A stretch of DNA of 64,000 bases from Gimesia maris. Its GTDB lineage: Bacteria; Planctomycetota; Planctomycetia; Planctomycetales; Planctomycetaceae. Under the pieces are notes generated by a model. That model did not search any database. It was not told where the DNA came from and saw only the letters and a list, made by a program, of their open reading frames with translations. The position numbers were made by a program, and so were the translations under genes. Below are positions 53,901-62,143 of this stretch, one piece after another. How positions within the stretch are numbered: position 1 is the stretch's first letter; every line of letters starts with the position of its first letter. The DNA lies in contig NZ_CP042910.1 in NCBI RefSeq assembly GCF_008298035.1, positions 5,657,001 through 5,721,000 of the forward strand, in the 5' to 3' direction.

Positions 53901-55612
53901 CCATTCACAACAGTACTATCGCCGATAATCACGCCGGCAGTTATGGTGGGGGAGTCTTCTCTGCCGGCTATGCTGCCCCCGTCAACAACAGCATCATCGC
54001 TGACAATACTGCGTTTGATGATGGTGCAGACGTGTATGGATACCTGTCAGGCAGCTACAGCCTGATTGAAAGTACCAGTGGTGTCGACACCTTTGCTACA
54101 ACAAATTTCATTCTGGGCCAGGATCCGGGTTTACTCCCGTTGGGTGATTATGGCGGGCTGACTCAGACCCATGCATTGAACTCCAGCAGCGTTGCGATTG
54201 ATGCGGGAAATCCTGCCTTTGATGGCAGTGCCTTTGATCCGGCACTCACACTCGACCAGAGAGGCTTCAACCGCGTTATCGACAGCAATAATGACTCGAT
54301 CGTCCGGGTTGATATGGGCGCTTTTGAAGCAGAAGGCATTCAGGGGAGTGCGGATCTGACTGTTAAATGGCAGTCTACCAATGTCGGTACTTCCGGTCAG
54401 ACAGGATCACTTCCCACCAACGCCGATTTTATTGATGAGTTTAACCCGGTCATCGTCGAAATCTGGGTCAGCATCAGCAATTCCTCGAATTATGGACTCG
54501 TTTCAGCCCAGGTCGACTTCGGTTTTGATGCGACTTACCTGACGGCGGATTCGATTGACTATGGTCCTGGTTTTAATTTGAGCCAGACTGGCATTATCGA
54601 TAATGAAACAGGAACCATCACTGGACTGGGCGCTGCCACAGACCTCTCTGACTATGGCGCGGAAACACTGGTCCTGCTGGCGCGGGTACGACTGACCGTC
54701 AAACAGGTTCCTTTAAATGCCGATGGAGAATACATCCATCCGGTTGCAGATTTGAATTTTCAGATTTCAAACAGCATTCTGACTTCCTCGCAGGGCGATG
54801 CCACAGTGACCGAAGGATCTGCCGTGAATCTCACTCTGGTTCCGGCACTCTATGATCTGAATGATGATGGAGCCATTAACTACCGCGACCTGATTGCCTT
54901 TGTTGGAGTTTATAACAAGAGTCCCGGCAGTCCCGATGCAGACCTTGCCTGGGCCGCTGACTTTGACCGATCTGGCAAAGTCGATTATCGAGACCTGATC
55001 CTGATGGTGTCGAACTATGGGAAAGTGCAGGGAAGCGGAAGTCTTCTTGTTTATCCATCCAATTATTCAGAAGTCTGGCAACAGGATTTCCTGCTGGCAT
55101 CACTGATTAATGCAGAGGAATCGGATGCCCCGGCGATCACCACAGATGAAGTGGAACCGGTTCTCGAAGCGGCAAAACAGCAACTCGCCGCAGTGTATGA
55201 TGAGTCTGTCACTGAAACACTTTCCGATGTAAAAATTGAAATTGTAGAGTTACCTCAAAACCAGCTGGCCAAAGCTGATGCAGTAAATAACACCATCTAC
55301 CTTGATGTCAATGCGGCAGGTTGGGGATGGTTTGTCGACGAGACTCCGTTCCTGAATGAAGAATTTAATGCCTCAACGGCTGGTCTGTTTGATGCCAAAT
55401 TGTTCAGCAATGCTTCTGGACACATCGATTTATTGACCGTTCTCCTGCATGAATTGAATCATCTGCTTGGCCACGAACATTCTCCAGACAGCCTACTGAT
55501 GCAATCAGAATTGTCTCCGGGAGAACGTAAACTCCCTGCAGATAGTGATCTGGAAGCAACAGACGACTTTTTTGGCGGTTTTCAGACTGCTGACTTTGAC
55601 GGGATCAACTGA
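50927..55612 (+). CDS. Giant secreted protein 1: cyclophilin-like, beta-helix, cohesin-like, dockerin and metzincin-like modules
   Basis: 1561 residues. The basic N-terminus (RRSKHHRRQK) leads to LEDRTLLS (34-41), a planctomycete export/sorting motif akin to LEPR-XLL. Modules in order: cyclophilin-like domain (about 198-365; GDMVFELFEERAPRAAERII), in which the catalytic Arg region reads IFDMIINGMIQGG; Ig-like/cadherin-like modules (about 410-640; NDDGTVNYIADGSGY); CSLREA-type motif (KVSIREAMLAANND, about 652-665); right-handed beta-helix with choice-of-anchor repeats (about 725-1135; GGAIYNTGTLEISNS); cohesin-like domain (about 1143-1300); two dockerin loops (DLNDDGAINYRDL, DFDRSGKVDYRDL; about 1311-1365); and a C-terminal protease-like region with HELNHLLGHEH (1508-1518) and a Met-turn-like LLMQ. 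It is probably surface-exposed or released. It is adjacent to giant protein 2, with which it shares motif and palindrome. Confidence 0.85.
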   Translation: MISKFIDNLWRPRRSKHHRRQKATTAPLAATEKLEDRTLLSGQDLVAFAQALTAANVTLYGAAWQAETTEQKALLEDGAQFLQFIEITDANRDLNASASEAGISDINFLQPVWKLNDGTLIDGSTINSVADLAAETGIAIPQSDDPFLKAIADQNFYSGTALHIALDGYDSENSDILYTVDSSNTDISAQILSGNRSIRISVAGYGDMVFELFEERAPRAAERIIELAESGYYDNQIFDMIINGMIQGGDHSESGLVDSGLGYFDDQFHPELQHVQSGLLSMYKPAPTPDTGEIESSKTPTTTDDQNDSRFSITGGYSRKYDFQNTIFGFLTEGEDVRQALSNISTTDGVPDFTIKIETIDVFSDLENGTLVLTAAEGYTGTSTITITAQDQDGNTTQRTFQVTATPDSFNAHNWYENANPYLNDIPDLQVAPGNSIQYQLTATDVDITAPNGNNFYFFYDQDKLGSRQLAVPVTANPLLPYSVNLTTGLLTVSPNAGLTPGIYEITVAVGFQQTSPSDPNYEANFRDLQDYQVITVIVGTPPVANNDFFALQGDTPAPINLLTNDIDIDGTLDLTSIEIVEQPAHGTVTVNDDGTVNYIADGSGYMGLGSFTYRMKDDLGLYSNTATVNFSIAPEGVILVTTLSDNLNATDKKVSIREAMLAANNDSISDVSPKGNGADIIMFDPALFDGQENTINLSAMLPIIDDVSIIAPTSEAGTPLLTLNMTSANRHFNITDDDANVLEVSLQNLKLTNGQRTGSTNVNGGSIFNAEHLVLINSELMNNHTVNGYGGAIYNTGTLEISNSLFQNNSSILSSGGAIASIGGSVTLTNTTLDNNSVEGHGGGLYASNANVSLINSTLSLNSVSMGSGGGLYQLNGELTINGSRIVGNDSQSQSGGGGLYIDSATTLITGSTIHDNHSSGTAGGLIQFAGDLTVHSSTISENSAVLGNGGGIFNGAYTSLIINSTISGNTASEYGAGIYYSDPQGFISTAIHNSTIADNHAGSYGGGVFSAGYAAPVNNSIIADNTAFDDGADVYGYLSGSYSLIESTSGVDTFATTNFILGQDPGLLPLGDYGGLTQTHALNSSSVAIDAGNPAFDGSAFDPALTLDQRGFNRVIDSNNDSIVRVDMGAFEAEGIQGSADLTVKWQSTNVGTSGQTGSLPTNADFIDEFNPVIVEIWVSISNSSNYGLVSAQVDFGFDATYLTADSIDYGPGFNLSQTGIIDNETGTITGLGAATDLSDYGAETLVLLARVRLTVKQVPLNADGEYIHPVADLNFQISNSILTSSQGDATVTEGSAVNLTLVPALYDLNDDGAINYRDLIAFVGVYNKSPGSPDADLAWAADFDRSGKVDYRDLILMVSNYGKVQGSGSLLVYPSNYSEVWQQDFLLASLINAEESDAPAITTDEVEPVLEAAKQQLAAVYDESVTETLSDVKIEIVELPQNQLAKADAVNNTIYLDVNAAGWGWFVDETPFLNEEFNASTAGLFDAKLFSNASGHIDLLTVLLHELNHLLGHEHSPDSLLMQSELSPGERKLPADSDLEATDDFFGGFQTADFDGIN
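51026..51049 (+). other. LEDRTLLS motif codons (giant protein 1)
   Basis: Encodes residues 34-41 of giant protein 1. The same eight residues occur at 50-57 of giant protein 2. Both follow a basic N-terminus without a classical hydrophobic signal. Confidence 0.85.
55448..55480 (+). other. HExxHxxGxxH metalloprotease motif (giant protein 1)
   Basis: Encodes HELNHLLGHEH (residues 1508-1518), the metzincin zinc-binding consensus, followed 6-9 residues later by a methionine in SLLMQ that may be the Met-turn. Confidence 0.8.
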
Positions 55613-55762
55613 ACATATAAATAACTTTGAAAACCCCCTTATCTATAGTGAGAAATTTCTGTTTCAGACGTCCAGAACGTAACAGACAGTCCGTAGCAGT
55701 GGGAACAGCCGCTAAAACCAGTACCAGCGACCTGATTTCAATTGATCTTTTTTATCTTTTGC

Positions 55763-55792
55763 TTGACATACATAGTTTTGCTGCTGCACAAT
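55763..55792 (+). promoter_or_regulatory. Candidate sigma-70 promoter for giant protein 2
   Basis: Perfect -35 TTGACA, 18-base spacer, weak -10 CACAAT (four of six matches). The palindrome at 55832-55847 would then lie about 30-45 bases downstream of the start of transcription, a position suited to repression. Confidence 0.35.
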
Positions 55793-55831
55793 CTATTTTG
55801 AATCTACCCATTTTAACAGATAAGTAGATTC

Positions 55832-55847
55832 GTTGATTTTTGTCAAC
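55832..55847. promoter_or_regulatory. Palindrome GTTGA-TTTTTG-TCAAC, candidate operator
   Basis: Same arms and same six-base spacing as 50630-50645. Located 140 bases before the start of giant protein 2. Confidence 0.45.
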
Positions 55848-55987
55848 TACCATCGCAGCAATTTTGATTTGAGTATCACACTGCGTCAGATAGTCCTAAA
55901 CCATTAAAAATTAAAGAGTTATTAAGACTCTTCATAGACACGCGACTCGCTGAAATAGAGTTTCCTGTTTTGGCATGATATGGAAAG

Positions 55988-58900
55988 ATGCAAATGATGT
56001 TTACGAGAACTAAACGTCGTCACCAGCCTGGTCGAATCGGTTCTTTTCTCAATCAGCTCCTCAAAGGGCGCAATAAACGATTGAGAAATCAACGTGTATA
56101 TTCACTGACCAACTCTTACTCAACTGTAGAGTGTCTGGAAGACAGGACACTTCTATCGGCTGGAAACTCTCTGCCGCCTGGAGGCAGCTATAGCATCACA
56201 GAAGATGGTCGTGAGATTCCCCCCCCCACGATACTGGTTTCCGCACAAACAGAGGCAGAAAATCGGGCCGCGACACCTGCTTCTGAAGAAGAAAAAGAAA
56301 TCAGCAGCAAAGATCTGGGACAAATTGAAAACCCTGTTGATTATCTTTCTTTTGCCACAAATGAAAACGAAACCATTGGTACGACTGGTTCGAACGACTC
56401 TCTGGGCACCGCAGAATTAATTACCGGCTTCGGAACAGGTTTGGATGACGACCCGGAAGTCGATCTGGCAGGATTTCTGGCGAATGCAGGTACCCAAACA
56501 TTTTTCCCGTTTCCCGAAGATGATGGTTCCATTACTCTGGCAAATAATTTAGGGCTGAGTCTTGGTGGTCAAATACAAATTTTTGGAGCCACAATCGGAA
56601 ATGGGCCGCATGGAAGTGCTGGAACCGACACAGGTGACTTCGATTTTTATCAGCTGTCTGGAGTCCAGGCTGGTGAGTTAATTACCATTTCCGTAGAAGA
56701 TGCCACACAATTCTTTGGTTTGGATCCGATCGTTGCCATCTACAGCAGTTCCGGTAATCTCCTGGCTTTTGATGATGATGGAGGTAACTTTCTCGATAGT
56801 TTCCTGACCTACACAGCTCCCCTGGACGGGGATTATTATGTCATGGTGGGGGGATTTGGTACTGGCCTTCCTCTTGATCCCTTTGATCCTGCCAGTGGTG
56901 GCGGAGTAGGAACCAATTCAAGTTCCGAAGGTACGTATGATCTGACAATCGGCCTGAATGCGGTCGATGTTGACTATTATGCCGTCGAACTGGAAGCAGG
57001 TGATATTCTGGGTGCCAACGTCTTTGGGGCCGGACAAACGGTCTCGCTGTATGGTCCCTCAGGAACTTTATTATTCGAATCCTCTCGATTTCTGAGTGAT
57101 CTCTACCCCGATGACAGTCCTTTACCCGGTGATGGAAATGCTTCTGCTTCTATCGTAGCAGCAACCACGGGTACCTATTATATCAGTGTAACAGGCGTTT
57201 ATGGACTGTATGATCTTGAGTTACGGGCCTTCCGTCCTGAGTTGGAAACGCAACTGGCCGATACCGCTGCAGTTCAGACACTCTACATCGACTTCGATGG
57301 TGCTACCGTTGACCCATCCATCTTCAATGAATTTTTACCATCTTCAGATGCAGCGCTCTCTCCTCTGAGTTCATTTCTTGCTAACTGGGGACTGTCAGCC
57401 GCAGACGAAGAAGCCGTGATCAGGGCGATTATGGCCACGGTCGAAGAAAACTTTGCAGACATTGGGGTGCAGGGAAATAACGGGGAATACTTTGATCCTG
57501 TAACCGGTGCTGTGATCGGTAATCCTGGTGATTACGGAATCCGAATTCTCAACAGCTGGGATAATCCTGGTTTGGACGAATTTAATACTCCCAATCTCAG
57601 TCGCGTGATCGTCGGCGGTACTATCAATGAACTGGGAATCAGCACGATTGGGATTGCAGAATCGATTGACGTCGGAAACTTTGACACAACTGAATCTGCG
57701 GTTGTTCTGCTCGATTTACTCAGTAGTACAAACCCTGCCGTTTCCGATTCACTGAATAATATTATCCGAAACTTTTCCTCTACCATTACGGATCTGATTG
57801 GAGTTGCGGTTGGAAACATTGTCGCTCACGAAGCAGGACACTTCTTCGGTTTGTGGCATACCAACAACTTCAATTCATCGGCTCAGATTATTGACCAGGG
57901 TGGGAATATTGGGAATATTATTGGCCTGGGTGCCGATGGTTTCTTCGGCACCGCTGACGACACGGATGTAGATTTTGGAACAGATTTTCTGACTTCTTCG
58001 TTCACCGGTTCCCAGGACAGTATTAATACACTGGCATTTGGTTTATCGACGGCCGCGAATTACGGTCTGGATTTTGGGGATGCCCCTGATCCTTACCCGA
58101 CATTACTGGGCGATCCAGCGGACACTACTGAAGGTGGTGCCCGTCACATACTCGGGGCGGGCCTGACTCTGGGGTCAACTGTTGACTACGAACTTGACGG
58201 TCAGCCCAGCAGTGACGCATTAGGTGACGGACTCGACGAAGATGGTGTGGTCTTTCTGGATCCCGATGACAATTTAACCACAAGCATTTCTGCCAGTGAT
58301 GCATTTGCGACGATCGAAGTCACTGCTTCAGGAGATGGTTACCTGCAGGGCTGGATCGACTTTAACCGCAACGGCGTCTGGGAAGACAGCGAACAGATTG
58401 TTACCGATCTCTTCGTCACAGCAGGCGTAAACTCCATTTCCTTTGCGGTTCCCACGGGATCTGACTTTGAGATTGGTGATACGTATGCCCGTTTCCGCTT
58501 AAGTACCCAGGCCGGACTGGGTGTAACCGGACTGGCACCAGATGGTGAAGTCGAAGATTACCAGATCAGCCTGACTGAAACTCGTAGAGGTGTTATCTAC
58601 TTTGATCCTGACGAATACGAATCTGGCGATCTGATCAATATCGTAGTGACAGACGGAGACCTGGCAGACGCCGCGACCGTCAATGTGACCGTAACATCCA
58701 CTGGCGGTGATTCGGAAACGGTCGTCTTGACAGCAACCGGCTTTGGCAGATTCGAGGGAACAATTCAATCGTCACCAGGTACACTTGTTGTTGGAAACGG
58801 CGTACTTGAAGTTGTCTTTGGCGAAACGATTACAGCGGCTTACGCAGACGCCGATACTGGAGAAGGTCAGCCAGGTAACTATCTGGGAGAATTTGTCCCA

Positions 58901-60967
58901 ACTGGATTATTAAACAGTCCACGTGATCTGGTCTTTGGGCCTAATGGCAATCTGTATGTCAGCAATGGATTTGAAACCAATGGTTCAGACAACTCAGTCG
59001 AGCGGTTTAATGGCCAGACAGGTGAAGCAGAAGGATCGTTTGTCATTCCTGGCTCAGGTGGCATTAGAGTTCCGAACGGCATGGCATTCGGCCCTGATGG
59101 AAACCTGTATGTCGCCAGCTCTGGCACCAGTCAAATCTTGCGGTACGATGGTCAGACGGGGGCCATTATCGGATCGGGGGTATTTGCTTCCCTGCCTTCA
59201 CAGTCGCAACCTCGCTTCATTACATTTGGCCCTGATGGAAACCTGTATGTAGGAACAACCGGGTTACAAAAACGAGTTTATCAAATCGATTTCCTGACCG
59301 GTGCAGTCAGCACCTTTGTAGATGCCATTGAGTTGAATGGTGATGCCCCTTATGGTCTGGCCTTTGATGCAGCCGGAAACCTGTTTGTCGCCAGCTTCGG
59401 TAACAATGAGATCCTGAAATTCGATTCCAACGGCGACGCAGTACCCGGCGGGCCATTTATCGCTGCCGGAACCGGTGGGCTGGCGAATCCACGCGGCCTG
59501 ACTATCGGACCGGACGGAATGCTTTATGTTGCCAACGGCGCCACCGAAAGTATCCTGCGATTTGATCCGGTCACAGGTAACCTGGTTGACAGTGGCAGCT
59601 ACACATTTGGAACCACGATTCAACTACCTTATGGTGTCACCTTTGGTCCGGATAACAACCTGTATGTCGTCGATACGGACACAGGAACCGTCTTGAGATT
59701 TGCCGGTCCGTTAGGAACTCTGACTCCAGAAATTATTACTAATACCGCATTGATCGTTGCCAACAATGGGGTCGATTTTGGAGATGCCCCTCCTACCTTC
59801 CCGAACCTGGCAGTTGACCCGCACGGGGAAGGCGCACAACATGCACTCAACGCGAACGGACTACACCTGGGTGCAGGTGTGTCTGCAGATGCGAATGGTA
59901 AGGAATCGCCGGATGCGAACCTGGACAACTTGGACGACGGAGTTCTGTTAAACCCCGTCATTGCCGGCGATACGGCTTCTACCGTCACGATTCTTTCTTC
60001 AGGCAGTGGTTTTATTGATGCATGGATGGACTTCAACGGAGACGGGGACTGGAATGACCCTGGTGAAAAAATCCTGAGTAGCCATGCTGTCGTTGCTGGC
60101 GCCAATTCTGTTTCCTTCGTCGTTCCGCCCACTGTGGCTGTCGCGAATATTGCTGCCCGCTTCCGATTAAGTTCTGCAGGCGGATTATCCGCAACGGGGA
60201 AAGCAGCCGATGGTGAAGTGGAAGATTACCTGGTTACTGTATTGCCGCAAGGTTCCACTGGATTATTGCCTGACCCGAATCGTCCGGGACAGACAGCTCT
60301 GTTCATCACAGGGACTCAAGCCAATGATAATATCTTTCTTTCTCAGACCTCTGGAACCAATATTATTATGGTCCGGATCAACGGCGTAAATCTGGGTGAA
60401 TACACACCCACGGGCGGCGTCTATATCTGGGGTCTGGCTGGAAATGACACCATCATTGTCGACGACACCTTCTACAATCGGGAAACGATGATCTTTGGTG
60501 GCCTGGGGAATGACTTCCTGCAGGGCGGCTGGGGAAATGATATTCTGGTCGGCGGCGACGGTAATGATACCCTGGAAGGCGGACCTGACGGATTCGATAT
60601 CTTGATCGGTGGTGCCGGTTCAGACTTTATTCGCGGCCATAACGAACAGCTTTACACGAACTACGGCTCAAATGGCGACATTCTGATTGGTGGTTCTACT
60701 GTTTACGATAACGGTATCACCCAGTTATTTGGAATTTACCAGGAATGGATCTCTGCTGATCCATTCGGCGATCGCGTAAACAGCATTCGTACCCGTGTGG
60801 AAAATGCTGCCGCTGGTGTGAATAACATCAGGCTCGACAATACAACCGTCTTCGATGATGGCGAACTCGATCAGCTCTACGGTGCCGTTGCCCGTGGCGA
60901 TGACTGGTTCCTGCTGGATCTGGGACTGGACATCAACAACGCAGGTGGCAACGATATTCGTGAATAA
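55988..60967 (+). CDS. Giant secreted protein 2: PPC, metalloprotease, GEVED, NHL-propeller and RTX modules
   Basis: 1659 residues; ATGs also lie at 55994 and 55997, which fit the GGAAAG site better. The basic N-terminus is followed by LEDRTLLS (50-57). Modules in order: bacterial pre-peptidase C-terminal (PPC)-like domains (about 185-415; GDFDFYQLSGVQAGELITI, YYVMVGGFG); metalloprotease domain (about 418-690) with HEAGHFFGLWH at 614-624; first GEVED domain (about 690-865; DFGDAPDPYP, ADGEVEDYQISL); a beta domain (about 868-960); an NHL/SMP30-like propeller with six blades of the type FGPDGNLYVASSG (about 965-1245); second GEVED (about 1260-1418); and an RTX calcium-binding segment (GGLGNDFLQGGWGNDILVGG, about 1500-1555) before a 100-residue C-terminus. 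It is most likely a secreted or surface protease/adhesin. It ends at a strong terminator. Confidence 0.87.
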   Translation: MQMMFTRTKRRHQPGRIGSFLNQLLKGRNKRLRNQRVYSLTNSYSTVECLEDRTLLSAGNSLPPGGSYSITEDGREIPPPTILVSAQTEAENRAATPASEEEKEISSKDLGQIENPVDYLSFATNENETIGTTGSNDSLGTAELITGFGTGLDDDPEVDLAGFLANAGTQTFFPFPEDDGSITLANNLGLSLGGQIQIFGATIGNGPHGSAGTDTGDFDFYQLSGVQAGELITISVEDATQFFGLDPIVAIYSSSGNLLAFDDDGGNFLDSFLTYTAPLDGDYYVMVGGFGTGLPLDPFDPASGGGVGTNSSSEGTYDLTIGLNAVDVDYYAVELEAGDILGANVFGAGQTVSLYGPSGTLLFESSRFLSDLYPDDSPLPGDGNASASIVAATTGTYYISVTGVYGLYDLELRAFRPELETQLADTAAVQTLYIDFDGATVDPSIFNEFLPSSDAALSPLSSFLANWGLSAADEEAVIRAIMATVEENFADIGVQGNNGEYFDPVTGAVIGNPGDYGIRILNSWDNPGLDEFNTPNLSRVIVGGTINELGISTIGIAESIDVGNFDTTESAVVLLDLLSSTNPAVSDSLNNIIRNFSSTITDLIGVAVGNIVAHEAGHFFGLWHTNNFNSSAQIIDQGGNIGNIIGLGADGFFGTADDTDVDFGTDFLTSSFTGSQDSINTLAFGLSTAANYGLDFGDAPDPYPTLLGDPADTTEGGARHILGAGLTLGSTVDYELDGQPSSDALGDGLDEDGVVFLDPDDNLTTSISASDAFATIEVTASGDGYLQGWIDFNRNGVWEDSEQIVTDLFVTAGVNSISFAVPTGSDFEIGDTYARFRLSTQAGLGVTGLAPDGEVEDYQISLTETRRGVIYFDPDEYESGDLINIVVTDGDLADAATVNVTVTSTGGDSETVVLTATGFGRFEGTIQSSPGTLVVGNGVLEVVFGETITAAYADADTGEGQPGNYLGEFVPTGLLNSPRDLVFGPNGNLYVSNGFETNGSDNSVERFNGQTGEAEGSFVIPGSGGIRVPNGMAFGPDGNLYVASSGTSQILRYDGQTGAIIGSGVFASLPSQSQPRFITFGPDGNLYVGTTGLQKRVYQIDFLTGAVSTFVDAIELNGDAPYGLAFDAAGNLFVASFGNNEILKFDSNGDAVPGGPFIAAGTGGLANPRGLTIGPDGMLYVANGATESILRFDPVTGNLVDSGSYTFGTTIQLPYGVTFGPDNNLYVVDTDTGTVLRFAGPLGTLTPEIITNTALIVANNGVDFGDAPPTFPNLAVDPHGEGAQHALNANGLHLGAGVSADANGKESPDANLDNLDDGVLLNPVIAGDTASTVTILSSGSGFIDAWMDFNGDGDWNDPGEKILSSHAVVAGANSVSFVVPPTVAVANIAARFRLSSAGGLSATGKAADGEVEDYLVTVLPQGSTGLLPDPNRPGQTALFITGTQANDNIFLSQTSGTNIIMVRINGVNLGEYTPTGGVYIWGLAGNDTIIVDDTFYNRETMIFGGLGNDFLQGGWGNDILVGGDGNDTLEGGPDGFDILIGGAGSDFIRGHNEQLYTNYGSNGDILIGGSTVYDNGITQLFGIYQEWISADPFGDRVNSIRTRVENAAAGVNNIRLDNTTVFDDGELDQLYGAVARGDDWFLLDLGLDINNAGGNDIRE
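56135..56158 (+). other. LEDRTLLS motif codons (giant protein 2)
   Basis: Encodes residues 50-57 of giant protein 2, identical in sequence to the motif in giant protein 1 although different codons are used. Confidence 0.85.
57827..57859 (+). other. HExxHxxGxxH metalloprotease motif (giant protein 2)
   Basis: Encodes HEAGHFFGLWH (residues 614-624), the metzincin-type zinc site, in a domain that follows the PPC-like modules. Confidence 0.85.
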
Positions 60968-61006
60968 TCTCACGCAACCGTAGCCTGCTGAATGAAGCAT
61001 CAATCC

Positions 61007-61044
61007 AAACAGCCTCTCTGATTTTTTCAGGAGGCTGTTTTTTT
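61007..61044. terminator. Bidirectional intrinsic terminator
   Basis: AAACAGCCTC / GAGGCTGTTT perfect 10-bp stem with a 14-base loop; T-run of seven on the plus strand and an A-run side that serves the minus strand less strongly. It separates giant protein 2 from the convergent Dus gene. Confidence 0.88.
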
Positions 61045-61054
61045 ACAAATCAAA

Positions 61055-62122
61055 TTACCAGCGTTCGACCGGACCGTTGGGTGTCTTTATCAACGCGGTC
61101 GGAACCGATGAATCCCGCTCGCCGTGCCGCAGGCGAATCTGTTCGATGATGTCCTTAAACTCCTCGTCGGACTCCAGACGCCGCAGCCGGTCCTCCAGAT
61201 CTTCCGGAATTCCCAGGCGGGCACCATACCAGGCGGCAAACTTGCGGATCAGACGACAGCCATACAGTTCATGCTGCTCAAACATCAGACTGAAGTGGCG
61301 TTCCAGGAATTGGATCTGTTCGTCCCTGGTCGGTTCCGTCACCGGCTCATCACGAACTGCCTGTGATATCTTTCGAAAAATCCAGGGATCCAGCATGGCA
61401 CCACGGCCAATGGAGACCGCTTCACATCCGGTCTGTTCGCGCATCCGAAATGCATCCTCAACAGTACAGACATCTCCGTTACCAATCACGGGGATCTGCT
61501 GAACGGCTTCGACAGTCTGCCTGATTCCCTGCAGATCCACGGTTCCCCCAAAGCCCTGATTGCGGGTGCGTCCGTGAACCGTAATCGCGGCTACACCTGC
61601 CTGCTCAAATTCTCGCGCTAAAAGCGGTGCGGTAATCGAATCGCGATCCCAGCCCAGTCGCATCTTAACCGTTACGGGGATAGATACGGCATCGACCACC
61701 TCCGCGACCAGTTGGCAGGCGGCATCCGGGGCACACATGATGCGGGCCCCCCCTCCGTTGCCATTAATCTTGGCCATGGGACAGCCCATATTGAGATCGA
61801 CTGCGGCATAACCATGCTGTTCCAGCCAGCGGGCTGCGGCAACCAGTTCCGCCGTGATGCCTCCAAAGATCTGAATTGTCAAAGGTCGGTCGGCGGGAGA
61901 AGTCGTCAGCAGCGCCTTCGATTTGCGGCTGCCTGAGAGCAGATGCGACGCGAGTACCAGATCTGTCGTGCAAAGCCCCACGCCTCCCAGTTCACGAATG
62001 GCAACCCGAAAGGCGTGCTGCGTATAACCCGCCAGGGGCGCCAGGAAATAACGTGAGGCGAGAACCCGCCCCCCGATCTGGATTTCCTTAGTTTCCGTAG
62101 TACTCCACTGGATAATTGACAT
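61055..62122 (-). CDS. dusB: tRNA-dihydrouridine synthase (DusB-type)
   Basis: 355 residues. FMN-binding TIM-barrel features: FLAPLAGYTQHAFRVAIREL at the start, LTIQIFGGITAELVAAARWL, DLNMGCPMAKINGNGGGARI with the catalytic Cys that protonates uracil, VTVKMRLGWDRDS with the Lys-Arg pair, ITVHGRTRNQGF, PVIGNGDVCTVEDAFRM and VSIGRGAMLDPWIF for phosphate binding. The C-terminal helical domain (RLIRKFAAWYGARLG) binds tRNA. It reduces specific uridines in tRNA. It is the last gene of an operon with the zinc-ribbon protein and Maf (21 bases from Maf). Assignment to DusB rather than DusA/C is by overall similarity. Confidence 0.9.
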   Translation of the reverse strand: MSIIQWSTTETKEIQIGGRVLASRYFLAPLAGYTQHAFRVAIRELGGVGLCTTDLVLASHLLSGSRKSKALLTTSPADRPLTIQIFGGITAELVAAARWLEQHGYAAVDLNMGCPMAKINGNGGGARIMCAPDAACQLVAEVVDAVSIPVTVKMRLGWDRDSITAPLLAREFEQAGVAAITVHGRTRNQGFGGTVDLQGIRQTVEAVQQIPVIGNGDVCTVEDAFRMREQTGCEAVSIGRGAMLDPWIFRKISQAVRDEPVTEPTRDEQIQFLERHFSLMFEQHELYGCRLIRKFAAWYGARLGIPEDLEDRLRRLESDEEFKDIIEQIRLRHGERDSSVPTALIKTPNGPVERW

Positions 62123-62143
62123 GAGCAGTTTCGAATTTGTGAT

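Larger units (their letters stand above)
55613..55987. other. Intergenic region between the two giant-protein genes
   Basis: AT-rich, with no gene. Contains a TTGACA -35 candidate (55763-55768) and the second GTTGA-N6-TCAAC palindrome (55832-55847). There is no clear terminator after giant protein 1, so read-through into the second gene is possible. Confidence 0.5.
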
